Positions 36,857 through 46,128 of a stretch of 64,000 nt of DNA are shown piece after piece. Under the pieces are notes generated by a model. It was given only the letters and a program-made list of their open reading frames with translations, made no database searches and had not been told where the DNA came from. Source of the DNA: Hallella mizrahii (GTDB lineage: Bacteria > Bacteroidota > Bacteroidia > Bacteroidales > Bacteroidaceae); assembly GCF_009695775.1 (NCBI RefSeq), contig NZ_VUNG01000001.1, forward strand, positions 124,001-188,000, written 5' to 3'. The translations under genes and the position numbers were made by a program. Every line of letters starts with the position of its first letter. The first letter of the stretch is position 1.

Positions 36857-38182
36857 ATGAAACACGGCACACTACTTGTCGTCGACGACAACCGTAACAT
36901 CCTCACCACGGTGAAGATGGTGACCGAGCAGACCTTTGAGCGCATCATCTGCCTGGCCAGTCCCTCAAGCCTCCTCACCCGACTGCGTGAGGACCAACCC
37001 GACGTGGTGCTGCTCGACATGAATTTCCACAGCGGTATCAACAACGGTAACGAGGGACTCTACTGGCTCAGGGAAATTAAGAAAGCACGGCCGCAGACCG
37101 CCGTCGTGCTCTTCACCGCCTACGCCGATATAGAGTTGGCCGTGACAGGCTTGAAGGATGGAGCCGCCGACTTCATCGTCAAGCCCTTCGACAACCATCA
37201 ACTCATAGAGAAACTCACCGACGCTTACCAAAAGACGAGGAAGAAGAAACCAACCATTACGGCAGTGTCGGAGATGATATGGGGCACCTCGCCCGCCATG
37301 AGACACTTACGCGACATGGTGGAGAAGGTGGCGGGCACAGACGCCAACATTCTCATCACCGGCGAGAACGGCACCGGCAAGGAGGTTCTCGCCAAAGAGA
37401 TTCACCGACTCTCGAAACGCGCTGGCAAAGCACTGATGCCCATCGACCTAGGAGCCGTCACGGAGACGCTCTTCGAGAGTGAGCTCTTTGGTTATGTCAA
37501 AGGGGCCTTTACCGACGCCAAGACCGACAAGCCCGGTAAGTTTGAGCTCGCTGAGGGCGGCACGCTCTTTCTCGACGAGATCGGCAACCTCAGCTATGCG
37601 CTACAAGCCAAACTACTCACCGCCCTGCAACGGCGCACTATCGTCAGAGTAGGCGGCAGCAAGCCAATACCCATTGACGTGCGTGTCGTCTGTGCCACGA
37701 ACCGCAACTTGGAGGAGATGGTGCGACAAGGAGCTTTCCGTGAAGATCTGCTCTACCGCATCAACACCATCCAACTCCACTTGCCACCTCTACGTGAGCG
37801 CACGGGCGACATCATGACCTATGCCGGTTCTTTTCTCCACCGCTATGCCCACCTATATAATAAGGAGGGAATGACATTTGCGCCTGATACCCAAGAGAAG
37901 ATAGAGCACTTGCCATGGTACGGCAACATCCGTGAGCTGCAACATGCAGTGGAGAAGGCCGTCATTCTCTCTGACGGCACGACGATACGTCCCGACGACA
38001 TTGAAGGTTCGGCTACGACACGCCCTCAACCTACCAACGACATCCAACGACTCGACGACATGGAGCGCGAGATGATTGCCAAAGCCATTACGGAATGCGA
38101 GGGAAACCTCTCACATGTCGCCTCACAGTTAGGCATCTCCAGACAGACGCTGTACAATAAGATGAAAAAGTACGGGATATAA
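36857..38182 (+). CDS. Sigma-54-dependent response regulator (NtrC family)
   Basis: This 441-residue protein has a receiver domain (acidic pair VVDD, phospho-acceptor Asp54 in LLDMNF, Lys109 in VKPF), an AAA+ domain (Walker A GENGTGKE at 169-176, GAFTDA at 216-221 in place of GAFTGA, Walker B TLFLDEIG) and a C-terminal Fis-type helix-turn-helix (LSHVASQLGISRQTLYNKMK). It activates sigma-54 promoters on phosphorylation. It is paired with the histidine kinase downstream and lies beside the efflux operon, which has a matching promoter. Confidence 0.95.
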   Translation: MKHGTLLVVDDNRNILTTVKMVTEQTFERIICLASPSSLLTRLREDQPDVVLLDMNFHSGINNGNEGLYWLREIKKARPQTAVVLFTAYADIELAVTGLKDGAADFIVKPFDNHQLIEKLTDAYQKTRKKKPTITAVSEMIWGTSPAMRHLRDMVEKVAGTDANILITGENGTGKEVLAKEIHRLSKRAGKALMPIDLGAVTETLFESELFGYVKGAFTDAKTDKPGKFELAEGGTLFLDEIGNLSYALQAKLLTALQRRTIVRVGGSKPIPIDVRVVCATNRNLEEMVRQGAFREDLLYRINTIQLHLPPLRERTGDIMTYAGSFLHRYAHLYNKEGMTFAPDTQEKIEHLPWYGNIRELQHAVEKAVILSDGTTIRPDDIEGSATTRPQPTNDIQRLDDMEREMIAKAITECEGNLSHVASQLGISRQTLYNKMKKYGI

Positions 38183-38195
38183 AGACTCTCCCTAA

Positions 38196-38214
38196 CCCTC
38201 CCTAAAAGGGAGGG
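38196..38214. other. Hairpin CCCTCCCT/AGGGAGGG after the regulator gene
   Basis: CCCTCCCT (38196-38203) and AGGGAGGG (38207-38214) form a perfect 8-bp stem with a 3-nt loop. There is no T-run. The neighbouring TCCCTAACCCTCCC resembles hairpin elements scattered between genes in Bacteroidota. Confidence 0.6.
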
Positions 38215-38281
38215 AAACAAGAAACCAATTAGGGTTAAACAAGCCACCGAGTATAGAGGGAGACAAAAACATCGGTTATAT

Positions 38282-38305
38282 ATGACACACCTTATATATA
38301 TATGA
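38282..38305 (+). CDS. Seven-residue upstream ORF before the histidine kinase
   Basis: ATGACACACCTTATATATAT encodes MTHLIYI and its TGA overlaps the kinase ATG (ATGA at 38302-38305). The sequence TATATGACACA is present at both starts, so the initiation region appears duplicated. Whether it is translated is unknown. Confidence 0.3.
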   Translation: MTHLIYI

Positions 38306-39450
38306 CACAGCCTGAATATTATATTCTGCTTGCCATTGCCGCCATTCTTATCGTAGTGTTGTTGGCAATGATCATCGTGCTGTGGCGACGCAACCGCCGC
38401 ACAGTGGGCAAGGTGGCCTTCCTGTTCAACGCCATCGACAACGGGGACTATGCCTTCCGCTACTCCGAAGACAGGAAAGGCGACGCAATGGTCAACAGGT
38501 CGCTCAATCGCATCAAGGAGATCCTGCAACACGCACGCAATGAACAGATAGAAAAGGAAAAGTACTTTGAGCTCATCCTCGACTCGGTGGACACGGGCGT
38601 GCTGGTTGTCGACGAGGAGAGGGGACTGGTGCTGAGAAGCAACAATGCCGCACGCAAATTGTTGGACCGCGAAGCCATCACACACATCAGTCAAGTGAGT
38701 GACGCCTTGAAGAAGTTCTCCGTGCGCGAGACTCACACGATCCTGCAACAGCGTCGCGTGCGCATCATCGCCTTCAGCGATATTGACGGTGAGCTGGCCA
38801 ACCAGGAGATCGACTCGTGGGTACGCCTCATCCGTGTGCTCACCCATGAGATCATGAACACGCTCACGCCCGTCATCTCGCTCAGCGAAGCCCTGTTGCC
38901 ACAGGCTGAAGGCGAACAACATGAGGGACTGGAGGTGATCCACCAGACCAGCAAGGACCTGATTCGTTTCGTCGAGAACTACCGGCAGTTCACCCATGTG
39001 CCCACGCCACAGCCGTCGCCCTTCGACGTGAAGCCCTTCCTGCAACGAATGGTCACGCAAGTCAGGCCGCTTCTTCATCATGATGTGACGATTACGCTCA
39101 GCGTAGAGCCCGACGATCTCATGGTCTACGCCGACGAGGGACTCACCGCCCGCGTAGTGAGCAACTTACTGAAAAACGCAGCCGAGGCCACCCGAGAGGG
39201 ACAGCACATCAGCCTCCACGCCTTCTCCGACATAGATGAGTCGGTCGTCATCGACATCAGTGACGACGGTGAGCCGATACCACCGGACATCGCCACGCAT
39301 ATCTTCATCCCCTTCTTCACCACTAAGGACGAAGGCAGCGGCATAGGACTTTCCATCTCACGACAGATCATGCGGGTAAGCAACGGCTCCATCGCCCTCC
39401 TACCCGACCGCCACGACGGACAGACGACGTTCCGGCTGAGGTTTCAATAG
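38302..39450 (+). CDS. Sensor histidine kinase partner of the sigma-54 regulator
   Basis: This 382-residue kinase has one N-terminal membrane helix (about residues 8-28), a linker, a PAS-like segment (YFELILDSVDTGVLVVDEER, about 88-160), the HisKA dimerisation helix with His182 in RVLTHEIMNTLTPV, and an ATPase domain (LKNAAEA N-box, ISDDGEPIPPDI, FTTKDEGSGIGLSISRQIM). There is no sizeable periplasmic sensor, so the stimulus is probably sensed in the membrane or cytosol. It is encoded 119 bp after the regulator. Confidence 0.93.
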   Translation: MTQPEYYILLAIAAILIVVLLAMIIVLWRRNRRTVGKVAFLFNAIDNGDYAFRYSEDRKGDAMVNRSLNRIKEILQHARNEQIEKEKYFELILDSVDTGVLVVDEERGLVLRSNNAARKLLDREAITHISQVSDALKKFSVRETHTILQQRRVRIIAFSDIDGELANQEIDSWVRLIRVLTHEIMNTLTPVISLSEALLPQAEGEQHEGLEVIHQTSKDLIRFVENYRQFTHVPTPQPSPFDVKPFLQRMVTQVRPLLHHDVTITLSVEPDDLMVYADEGLTARVVSNLLKNAAEATREGQHISLHAFSDIDESVVIDISDDGEPIPPDIATHIFIPFFTTKDEGSGIGLSISRQIMRVSNGSIALLPDRHDGQTTFRLRFQ

Positions 39451-39529
39451 CGGCATCACGTCACTGTCATGGCACAATGTTTGTGAAACAGACTTCAGAA
39501 CATACACATTATTATATATATAGCACAAG

Positions 39530-40162
39530 ATGAAAGTATTACTGATCAATGGTAGCTCTCACAAGGAGGGCAACACCTTCCATGCACTGAGCATGGCAGC
39601 AAAGACGTTGGAATCACAGGGTATTGAGACGGAAATCATGCAGATTGGCAACAAGCCTGTGCGCGGTTGCATCGCCTGCGGAGTCTGTAAGCAGAAAGGC
39701 AACAACCGCTGTACATTTGACGATGATGTGTGCAACCGTTTCTTGGAGAAAGCAAAAGATGCCGACGGCTTTATCTTTGGCTCACCGACATACTACGGCC
39801 AGCCCAACGGCGCACTGCTCGCTGTGGTACAGCGAATGCTCTATGCCGGTGGCGCGCTGATGAGAAACAAGCCCGTAGCTAACGTCGCGGTGTGCCGTCG
39901 CGGTGGTGCGTCTGCCGTCTACCAAACGATGAACATGGCGTTTGAGATGATGAACATGCCGATCGTCACGTCGCAGTATTGGAATATGGTCTACGGGCAA
40001 AAGCCCGGTGAGGCAGAGCTCGACGAGGAAGGTATGCAGACGATGCGCACGATGGCCAACAACATGGCATGGCTGCTGAAGCGCATCCACCAGGGCGGCG
40101 ATCCACAATATCCAGAGCGAGAGTCGTGGACACCGATGAACTTCATCAGAACTTCCAAGTAG
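39530..40162 (+). CDS. Flavodoxin-fold NAD(P)H-dependent oxidoreductase
   Basis: This 210-residue protein belongs to the NADPH-dependent FMN reductase / iron-sulfur flavoprotein group. The FMN phosphate loop is INGSSHKEGNTF, followed by GCIACGVCKQKGNNRC, a Cys-rich motif that in relatives binds an Fe-S cluster, and FGSPTYYGQPNGAL for the flavin ring. It may be a quinone, nitro-compound or general redox enzyme; the substrate is unknown. It shares a bidirectional terminator with the convergent aldolase. Confidence 0.88.
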   Translation: MKVLLINGSSHKEGNTFHALSMAAKTLESQGIETEIMQIGNKPVRGCIACGVCKQKGNNRCTFDDDVCNRFLEKAKDADGFIFGSPTYYGQPNGALLAVVQRMLYAGGALMRNKPVANVAVCRRGGASAVYQTMNMAFEMMNMPIVTSQYWNMVYGQKPGEAELDEEGMQTMRTMANNMAWLLKRIHQGGDPQYPERESWTPMNFIRTSK

Positions 40163-40165
40163 CAT

Positions 40166-40202
40166 AAAAAAAGGACTGCCAGAGATGGCAGTCCTTTTTT
40201 TA
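40166..40202. terminator. Bidirectional intrinsic terminator
   Basis: AAGGACTGCC (40171-40180) and GGCAGTCCTT (40187-40196) pair perfectly, with A-run before and T-run after. It ends the flavoprotein gene on plus and the aldolase gene on minus. Confidence 0.93.
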
Positions 40203-40259
40203 TGCTTTAATCTTCCATGCTCACAGAGGGAGCATGGAGGAAGAAAATGTCGGAATGGA

Positions 40260-41273
40260 TTAGTCGCAGTTAGCGAGCTTGTGATCAGAGCCGAGCACGT
40301 CGGTGATCTTCTCCTTGTACATGTCTGTCATGTAAGCACGAGCAACCTTGCCATACTGACGAGGATCGAAGTACTCAGGATGCAGAGCGAGGGTCTCACG
40401 GACACCAGCAGTGTAAGCCAGACGAGAGTCAGAGTCGATGTTGATCTTGCAGACAGCACTCTTGGCAGCCTTACGCAGCTGCTCCTCTGGAATACCAACA
40501 GCGTCGGGGAGCTTGCCGCCGTACTTGTTGATAATGTCGACATACTTCTGAGGAACAGAAGAAGAGCCGTGGAGAACGATTGGGAAGCCAGGGAGCTTCT
40601 TCTCGATCTCTTCCAGCACGTCGAATGCCAATGGAGGAGGAATCAGACGGCCTGTCTTCGGGTCACGTGTGCACTGCTCGGGCTTGAACTTGTAAGCACC
40701 GTGAGAAGTACCGATAGAGATAGCCAGAGAGTCGCAGCCAGAACGCTCGCTGAACTCGATCACCTCCTCAGGACGTGTATAGTGAGACTCCTCAGCAGAA
40801 ACCTCATCCTCAACACCAGCGAGGACACCCAGCTCTGCCTCAACAGTTACGTCGAACTGATGAGCATAGTCTACGCACTTCTTGGTGAGCTCGATGTTCT
40901 CATCGAACGGCTTAGAAGAAGCGTCGATCATGACAGAAGAGAAGCCCATGTCAACGCAGCTCTTTACCAGCTCGAAGCTGTCACCGTGGTCGAGGTGCAG
41001 CACGATCTCAGGATGGTTGCAACCCAAAGACTTAGCATACTCCACAGCACCCTCAGCCATGTAGCGGAGGAGGATAGGATTAGCATAGTTGCGGGCACCC
41101 TTAGATACCTGAAGGATCACCGGAGAGCGAAGCTCGGAAGAAGCTGTGATGATAGCCTGGAGCTGCTCGAGGTTATTGAAGTTGAATGCTGGAATAGCAT
41201 AACCGCCATTGACGGCTCTCTTGAACATCTCGCGTGTGTTGACGAGACCAAGATCTTTGTAATTTACTGCCAT
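40260..41273 (-). CDS. fba: Class II fructose-bisphosphate aldolase
   Basis: This 337-residue zinc-dependent aldolase cleaves fructose 1,6-bisphosphate to dihydroxyacetone phosphate and glyceraldehyde 3-phosphate. The signature VLHLDHGDSFELVKSCVDMG holds catalytic Asp and zinc His; later residues include EAELGVLAGVEDE and VLHGSSSVP. The sequence is full length. Start ATG at 41271-41273 with MAVNYKDLGLVNTREMF fits the family. It has its own promoter upstream. Confidence 0.96.
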   Translation of the reverse strand: MAVNYKDLGLVNTREMFKRAVNGGYAIPAFNFNNLEQLQAIITASSELRSPVILQVSKGARNYANPILLRYMAEGAVEYAKSLGCNHPEIVLHLDHGDSFELVKSCVDMGFSSVMIDASSKPFDENIELTKKCVDYAHQFDVTVEAELGVLAGVEDEVSAEESHYTRPEEVIEFSERSGCDSLAISIGTSHGAYKFKPEQCTRDPKTGRLIPPPLAFDVLEEIEKKLPGFPIVLHGSSSVPQKYVDIINKYGGKLPDAVGIPEEQLRKAAKSAVCKINIDSDSRLAYTAGVRETLALHPEYFDPRQYGKVARAYMTDMYKEKITDVLGSDHKLANCD

Positions 41274-41362
41274 AATACTTAATAATTATGTTTAGAATGA
41301 AATCTTCAATTTATGATAATCACATAGCATTGCGCCCGTAGGCACTTTGCTCTTATCACATG

Positions 41363-41393
41363 CAAATTTAACAATTTATTTTCTTACCGCAAA
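41363..41393 (-). promoter_or_regulatory. Promoter of fba
   Basis: Minus strand TTTG (41390-41393), a 19-bp spacer and TAAATTTG (41363-41370), about 90 bp before the start codon. Confidence 0.75.
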
Positions 41394-41484
41394 ATGTCTC
41401 TTGATAATAAGTAAAGAAGAAGGTTAAAAAAGTTTATTTAGACCTTTCTTCCTTCCCTTTATCACACCGTTTGTCATTCTAAGT

Positions 41485-44400
41485 TTACAAATCTCCACCC
41501 TCCCACACATGATCTTTTTTCGATGCTGCCATGCCCAGCGTGAGCTTATAGGCCACATGCAGCATGAGGTAGCGGGGAATGGAGTTGGTCCAAGTCTCGG
41601 TACGTCCTTGCTCGTTGAGCACGAGCGTAGTGCTGTTGAGGTTGCCAAGGATGTCATAGGCGTCAAGCATAAACGTGAGGCGATCGTGCATCAACTTCTT
41701 CGAGAGGCGTGCATTCCACACGAGTTCACTACGGTTCATCTGCTCATCATTGTATCCCATACGCCTGTAGTCGGTGATGTCTGTCGACAGTTTAAGTCCC
41801 CACGGCATCGTGACGTTGGTACCCAAACGCAGGTTGCAGTCCCACGCATCGACCGCCTGAAAGTCGCGTCGCCGGCTGTTGGCGTTGTGATAGGCGACAC
41901 GGCACTCGGCGAAGGCATTCAGCCGGGTGTCGAGTTGATAGTTGAGTTGCAGTTGATCGTTCACTTCCCAGCTGCGCACCTTGCTCCGCTGGTTGTCCAC
42001 GCCTTCCACCGTGGTGAGGTCAACGCTATTGTTGAAGTTGGCGAAGAGGTCATTCTGTAGTCTCCATCTCGTAGCCTTGTCGAGCGGCGTAGAGAAACCC
42101 GTACCCGCCGAGACACTCCAGTTGCCGTTGACATTGGTTTGCTGCGTAGTGGTCACTCCGGTCTGCTTGTCATAGACGACAGCAGAGGCGAGGGCATTAT
42201 GAGTAGTGTGGAATCCCAACGAGAAGTTCATCATCCGCTGCGTTGACAGTCGGAAGAGTGCAGCGCTGAGGTTGACGTTGTGGCTGCGCGCCTTTTTCAG
42301 ATTAGGGTTACCGAGCGTCACGTTGAGCGGATTGGCATCGTCGCGGATGTCGAGAAGCGTGGAGAGTTCCGGCACTCTCTGCGATGTGGAGTAAGAGCAT
42401 TCGACATAGCGTGTACCTGTGGAGTCGTTGAACTGGTATCTCAAGTCGACCGTAGGATTAAAGAACATGGTGTGGCGCTCCTTCTCATAGTCCTTATTGC
42501 GGAAGTAACCCAAGTGCTCGCGCTTCCACTCCAACGGCAGGCGTGCCGAGAGCGAGAGCTGTGGCTTTGCCGTACCATCGCCATGGGAGAAGTAGAGCGA
42601 AGTCTCCGCCGTCTGCTGTGTCGTATGCATAGTGCTGCGATAGCTATTGCTGTTGTCAAGGGCGGCAAGCAGGGCCTGACGCTCCGAGGGCAACATGCCC
42701 AAGGTATAGTCCTGCTCGCGATAGCCTTCCACCTGGTCGATGCGGTAGAGATTGTAGCGCGTGTTGTCGTAGCTCTGACGAATACTATATGATGGACGCA
42801 GGTAGAGGCTGTTCAGTCCCACGGTATCGTCGACGAGCAAACAGGCATAGAGTGCCGAGGCCTCCATATTGAGATGGCGGTCCGGCGTTTGGGAATACTG
42901 ATAGCGATGATCTTGCCGGTCCTCCGTACCGAGGTAGTCGATGCTGTTCATGGCAAAGAGGTCGTTGGTAGTCTTGCCATAATCAAAGCTACCATTAAAT
43001 GAGAGTTCGTCAGTACCGTTGTTGCCAAGGCGCAAGCGGTCGTAAAGGCTGAGCGAAGCATTGTAGGAGTTGCCGTGAAATTGGTTGTCGTTTTTCACCC
43101 TGTTGATGGCGTGCTTCAAGAGTCGTGCGCCGGCATCAGGCATAAACAGACTGTCGAGGATGGCGTCGCCGTCCGGCTTGCTGCCAAACAATCCCGAACG
43201 TCTGTCGCCATCGCCGTGGTTGCGGCTATAAGCCCCTGAGAGCGTACCACCAAGCATCTGATGCGTAGGTGTCAGCCCGAAGGAAGCATCCGCCGACCAC
43301 TGCCTACTGACATTGTGCGTGGCATTACGGTCGAGCCGATAGGTATCGCCGCCAGAGAGAAAGGTCTGCGCCGTGGTGCGCGTGCGTGTGTCGTTGTCGT
43401 CCGAGGCATAGCCGAGCGAGGTAGTGAAGAAGTTGTCCTCTGTCTTTCCGTCGCGCCGGTATTCCACGCCTAAGTTTCTGACCGAAGTCAATCCGCCGCC
43501 CGCGTCAGGTGCTGAGCTGATGCTTCCGCTCTCTCCCGGCACCGAGGTGTCGCCGACATTGTTTGCTGATCCTGTCAGTGTGAGCCGCTCCTTCGGCGTA
43601 TAGTACATCGAGAACAGACGTGCGGCATAGCGGTTGTTCGTGCCGCCCGCGACATCGGCGTTGGCCAGGAGCCCATGCTTATATTCGCGTTTCAGCGTCA
43701 CGTCGAGTACATAGCTCTTGTCGCCCATGTCGCGCCCCATGAGCCGGCTTTCCTGTCCTTGCTTATCGTAGGCCTTGACCTTGTCGACGGTGAAGGCGGG
43801 CAGGTTCTCCAATGCTTTCTTCATGTCGCCTTTGAAGAAGTCACGGCCGTCGATGAGCAGTGAGCTTACAGCCCTTCCGTTGACTTTGATGACGCCATTG
43901 TCCAGTGTGGTACCGGGCATCTGACGGATGAGGGCGTCGAGCATTGAGCCCTCGCTGAGGTTGAGTGCGGAAGCATCGTAGACGAGGGTATCGCCACGCA
44001 TCACCATCTTGATTTTCGTAGCCTTCACGACGACTTCGCTGAGCGTATGCACGTCGGGCTGCAAAGCGATGTCGTCGATCTGCTGTTCATTGACACGGTT
44101 GGCCATGCGCACGGTGACGCGCCGGTAAGCGGTTTTGTAGCCAAGACTGGAGCAGCGCAGCAGATAGGTGGAGTCGTTGTCGACATCAAACTGATAGACA
44201 AAGACTTTCCAGCCGAAGATCTGCCGTTCTGTCGTGGTCGTGGACTTGATGACCGAGGAGTCACGGGGATTGAGCAACTCCACGACAGCGCCCGCCAAGT
44301 CCTCATGTGTCTTGCCGTCCACTACCCTGCCGACGATGTGGCGGGCAGCAGCGGAAAGGAAGGAGAGGGAGAAGAGAAAAAGAAAGAGCAGGCGACGCAT
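41485..44400 (-). CDS. Outer membrane beta-barrel protein with carboxypeptidase-regulatory-like domain
   Basis: The likely start is MRRLLFLFLFSLSFLSAAA at 44400, a signal peptide; the 30 residues added by the track are not signal-like. The 971-residue product has a carboxypeptidase-regulatory-like domain (HIVGRVVDGKTHEDLAGAVV, about 18-100), a plug-like region (DALIRQMPGTTLDNGVIKVN, then VSSLLIDGRDFF) and a large C-terminal barrel of the outer-membrane beta-barrel family 3 type. It resembles TonB receptors but lacks a clear TonB box. The substrate is unknown; it stands alone without a SusD partner. Confidence 0.88.
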   Translation of the reverse strand: MRRLLFLFLFSLSFLSAAARHIVGRVVDGKTHEDLAGAVVELLNPRDSSVIKSTTTTERQIFGWKVFVYQFDVDNDSTYLLRCSSLGYKTAYRRVTVRMANRVNEQQIDDIALQPDVHTLSEVVVKATKIKMVMRGDTLVYDASALNLSEGSMLDALIRQMPGTTLDNGVIKVNGRAVSSLLIDGRDFFKGDMKKALENLPAFTVDKVKAYDKQGQESRLMGRDMGDKSYVLDVTLKREYKHGLLANADVAGGTNNRYAARLFSMYYTPKERLTLTGSANNVGDTSVPGESGSISSAPDAGGGLTSVRNLGVEYRRDGKTEDNFFTTSLGYASDDNDTRTRTTAQTFLSGGDTYRLDRNATHNVSRQWSADASFGLTPTHQMLGGTLSGAYSRNHGDGDRRSGLFGSKPDGDAILDSLFMPDAGARLLKHAINRVKNDNQFHGNSYNASLSLYDRLRLGNNGTDELSFNGSFDYGKTTNDLFAMNSIDYLGTEDRQDHRYQYSQTPDRHLNMEASALYACLLVDDTVGLNSLYLRPSYSIRQSYDNTRYNLYRIDQVEGYREQDYTLGMLPSERQALLAALDNSNSYRSTMHTTQQTAETSLYFSHGDGTAKPQLSLSARLPLEWKREHLGYFRNKDYEKERHTMFFNPTVDLRYQFNDSTGTRYVECSYSTSQRVPELSTLLDIRDDANPLNVTLGNPNLKKARSHNVNLSAALFRLSTQRMMNFSLGFHTTHNALASAVVYDKQTGVTTTQQTNVNGNWSVSAGTGFSTPLDKATRWRLQNDLFANFNNSVDLTTVEGVDNQRSKVRSWEVNDQLQLNYQLDTRLNAFAECRVAYHNANSRRRDFQAVDAWDCNLRLGTNVTMPWGLKLSTDITDYRRMGYNDEQMNRSELVWNARLSKKLMHDRLTFMLDAYDILGNLNSTTLVLNEQGRTETWTNSIPRYLMLHVAYKLTLGMAASKKDHVWEGGDL

Positions 44401-44695
44401 GGAGCAATGATGAATGATAAATGATGAGTGATGACGGGGAGCACACAGAGAGCGGGAAGAGACTGCGGAAAGAGCCTGAGGGACGGCCACAACGCCGTCA
44501 CACCGAACCGAGCTGTGCTCATACCCGAGCTATGGAAGAAGCCTCACCAAACAGCCAACCAGCAGACAAGGCCAAAAGCCAATCTAAGCGAAGCAAAGCA
44601 CCGCTTGTCTTCCGCCCTTTTTGACCCCTTGAAGCATTTCACTCCCCTCTCCTTGGGAGAGGGGTACGGGGGTGAGGCCGGGTACGGGGGTGAGG
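44401..44695. repeat. Intergenic region with dispersed GC-rich hairpin and tandem 18-bp repeat
   Basis: CCCCTCTC (44644-44651) pairs with GAGAGGGG (44657-44664). It is followed by GGGTACGGGGGTGAGGC at 44662-44678 and again at 44680-44696, where the second copy runs into the stop codon of the sugar transporter gene. The rest of the region shows no gene. Confidence 0.7.
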
Positions 44696-45955
44696 CTATT
44701 CTTTCTTCCTCGTCAGCTCCGAGGCAAACAGCAACACGACGAAATAGCCGATGAACGGAATGATAAACGGCATGCTCATCATTTGGGTGGAGTCTGCAAT
44801 GATACCCATCAGCAGGAAGCCACAACCACCGATCGGCGTCATCATCAGCAGCGACGAGGCACTCTTCGTCAGATTGCCCAAGCCGCGTAGTGCCAGAGAG
44901 AAGATAGTGGGGAACATGATGGCCTCAAAGACATAGTTGCATACCAACGCCACCATAGAGATCATGCCGAGGTTGAGCATCACCAGTCCGATGCACACCA
45001 CACTGCCAATGGCACAGTAGAAGAGCATACGCTCGGCAGGAACTTTCCGCATGATCCAACTGCCCACAAAGCGACCAATCATGAAGAAGGCCAGCGCCAC
45101 AGTGAGCACGATGGAAGCTGTATTGTCGCTCATCCATCCCTTTGCTGTCACATAATTGATGAAATAGCTGTTGATAGAGATCTCCGCCACCTCATAGGCC
45201 AAAAGCGAAAAGAGTCCAAAGACAAACATCGGATGATGGCGGAACAGCTTGTTGATGCGCGTACCCTGCGAGCGGTCTTCCTCGGTCTCCTGGTGCTTGA
45301 TTTCCGGAAGGTTCACGCGTGAGAACACCACGGCGATCAGCAGCACCACAATACCCAACACAGTATAGGGGATGACAATGTTGCCGCCACGGTCAGTGCC
45401 ATTGAAGAGAAACTGACCAATGAGGAAGGTAGCACTCAGCGATCCAAGTCCATTGAACGACTGGCTGAGATTGAGGCGGCTTGTTGCCGTCTGCGGGTCA
45501 CCAAGTTCCGTGACATACGGATTGGCAGAAGTCTCAAGAAAGACAAGGCCGCAACCAATGATAAACAGGGCACCGAGATAGGCATAGAACGTACCGGCCT
45601 CAGCACCGGGAATGAAGAGCAGGGCTCCGATGCCAAAGAGCAGCAGTCCGAAGACCACACCCAGGCGATAACCACGCCGGTTGATAAACCAGCCGGCGGG
45701 TATGGCCATGATGAAGTAGCCGAGATAAGTCGTCACCTGAATGAGCGATGACTGGGTGATGGAGATGTCAAGCGCATTTTGGAAATGCTTGTTGAGCACA
45801 TCGAGGATGGCACGCGCAAAGCCCCAAAGAAAGAAAAGGGAAGTGACGAGGATAAAGGGCAAAAGATAGCTGCGGCTGGTCAGAGCCGCACGACCTTTGT
45901 CCGTAGTCTCTTCAACTCGGGATGTCTGTGTTTCTTCTGATTGATTGTTATTCAT
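44696..45955 (-). CDS. MFS sugar transporter, FucP (L-fucose:H+ symporter) type
   Basis: The product (MNNNQSEETQ start at 45955, 419 residues; the track adds ten residues) is a 12-helix transporter of the FucP group. Visible segments are FFLWGFARAILDVLNKHFQ in helix 1, YLGYFIMAIPAGWFINRRGY, LETSANPYVTELGDPQTATS and NLSQSFNGLGS, all typical of FucP-like permeases for fucose, glucose or galactose. The usual first-helix Asn is replaced in the FARAILD motif, so the exact sugar is unclear. No catabolic gene is adjacent. Confidence 0.88.
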   Translation of the reverse strand: MNNNQSEETQTSRVEETTDKGRAALTSRSYLLPFILVTSLFFLWGFARAILDVLNKHFQNALDISITQSSLIQVTTYLGYFIMAIPAGWFINRRGYRLGVVFGLLLFGIGALLFIPGAEAGTFYAYLGALFIIGCGLVFLETSANPYVTELGDPQTATSRLNLSQSFNGLGSLSATFLIGQFLFNGTDRGGNIVIPYTVLGIVVLLIAVVFSRVNLPEIKHQETEEDRSQGTRINKLFRHHPMFVFGLFSLLAYEVAEISINSYFINYVTAKGWMSDNTASIVLTVALAFFMIGRFVGSWIMRKVPAERMLFYCAIGSVVCIGLVMLNLGMISMVALVCNYVFEAIMFPTIFSLALRGLGNLTKSASSLLMMTPIGGCGFLLMGIIADSTQMMSMPFIIPFIGYFVVLLFASELTRKKE

Positions 45956-46128
45956 TACGATTTTTTGAAGATGGTGTTCCGACATGCAGATGTAAATGAC
46001 TCATGCACTATTAATAATAAGGTGCAGGCATCAGTCAAAACCCATAAACATAAATATAATAATGTGTATCAGGCAATGGGCAAAGTCTCTGCTCGGAGCA
46101 CTCCCCTGCCCATAGCTTCGTTTCGGAT

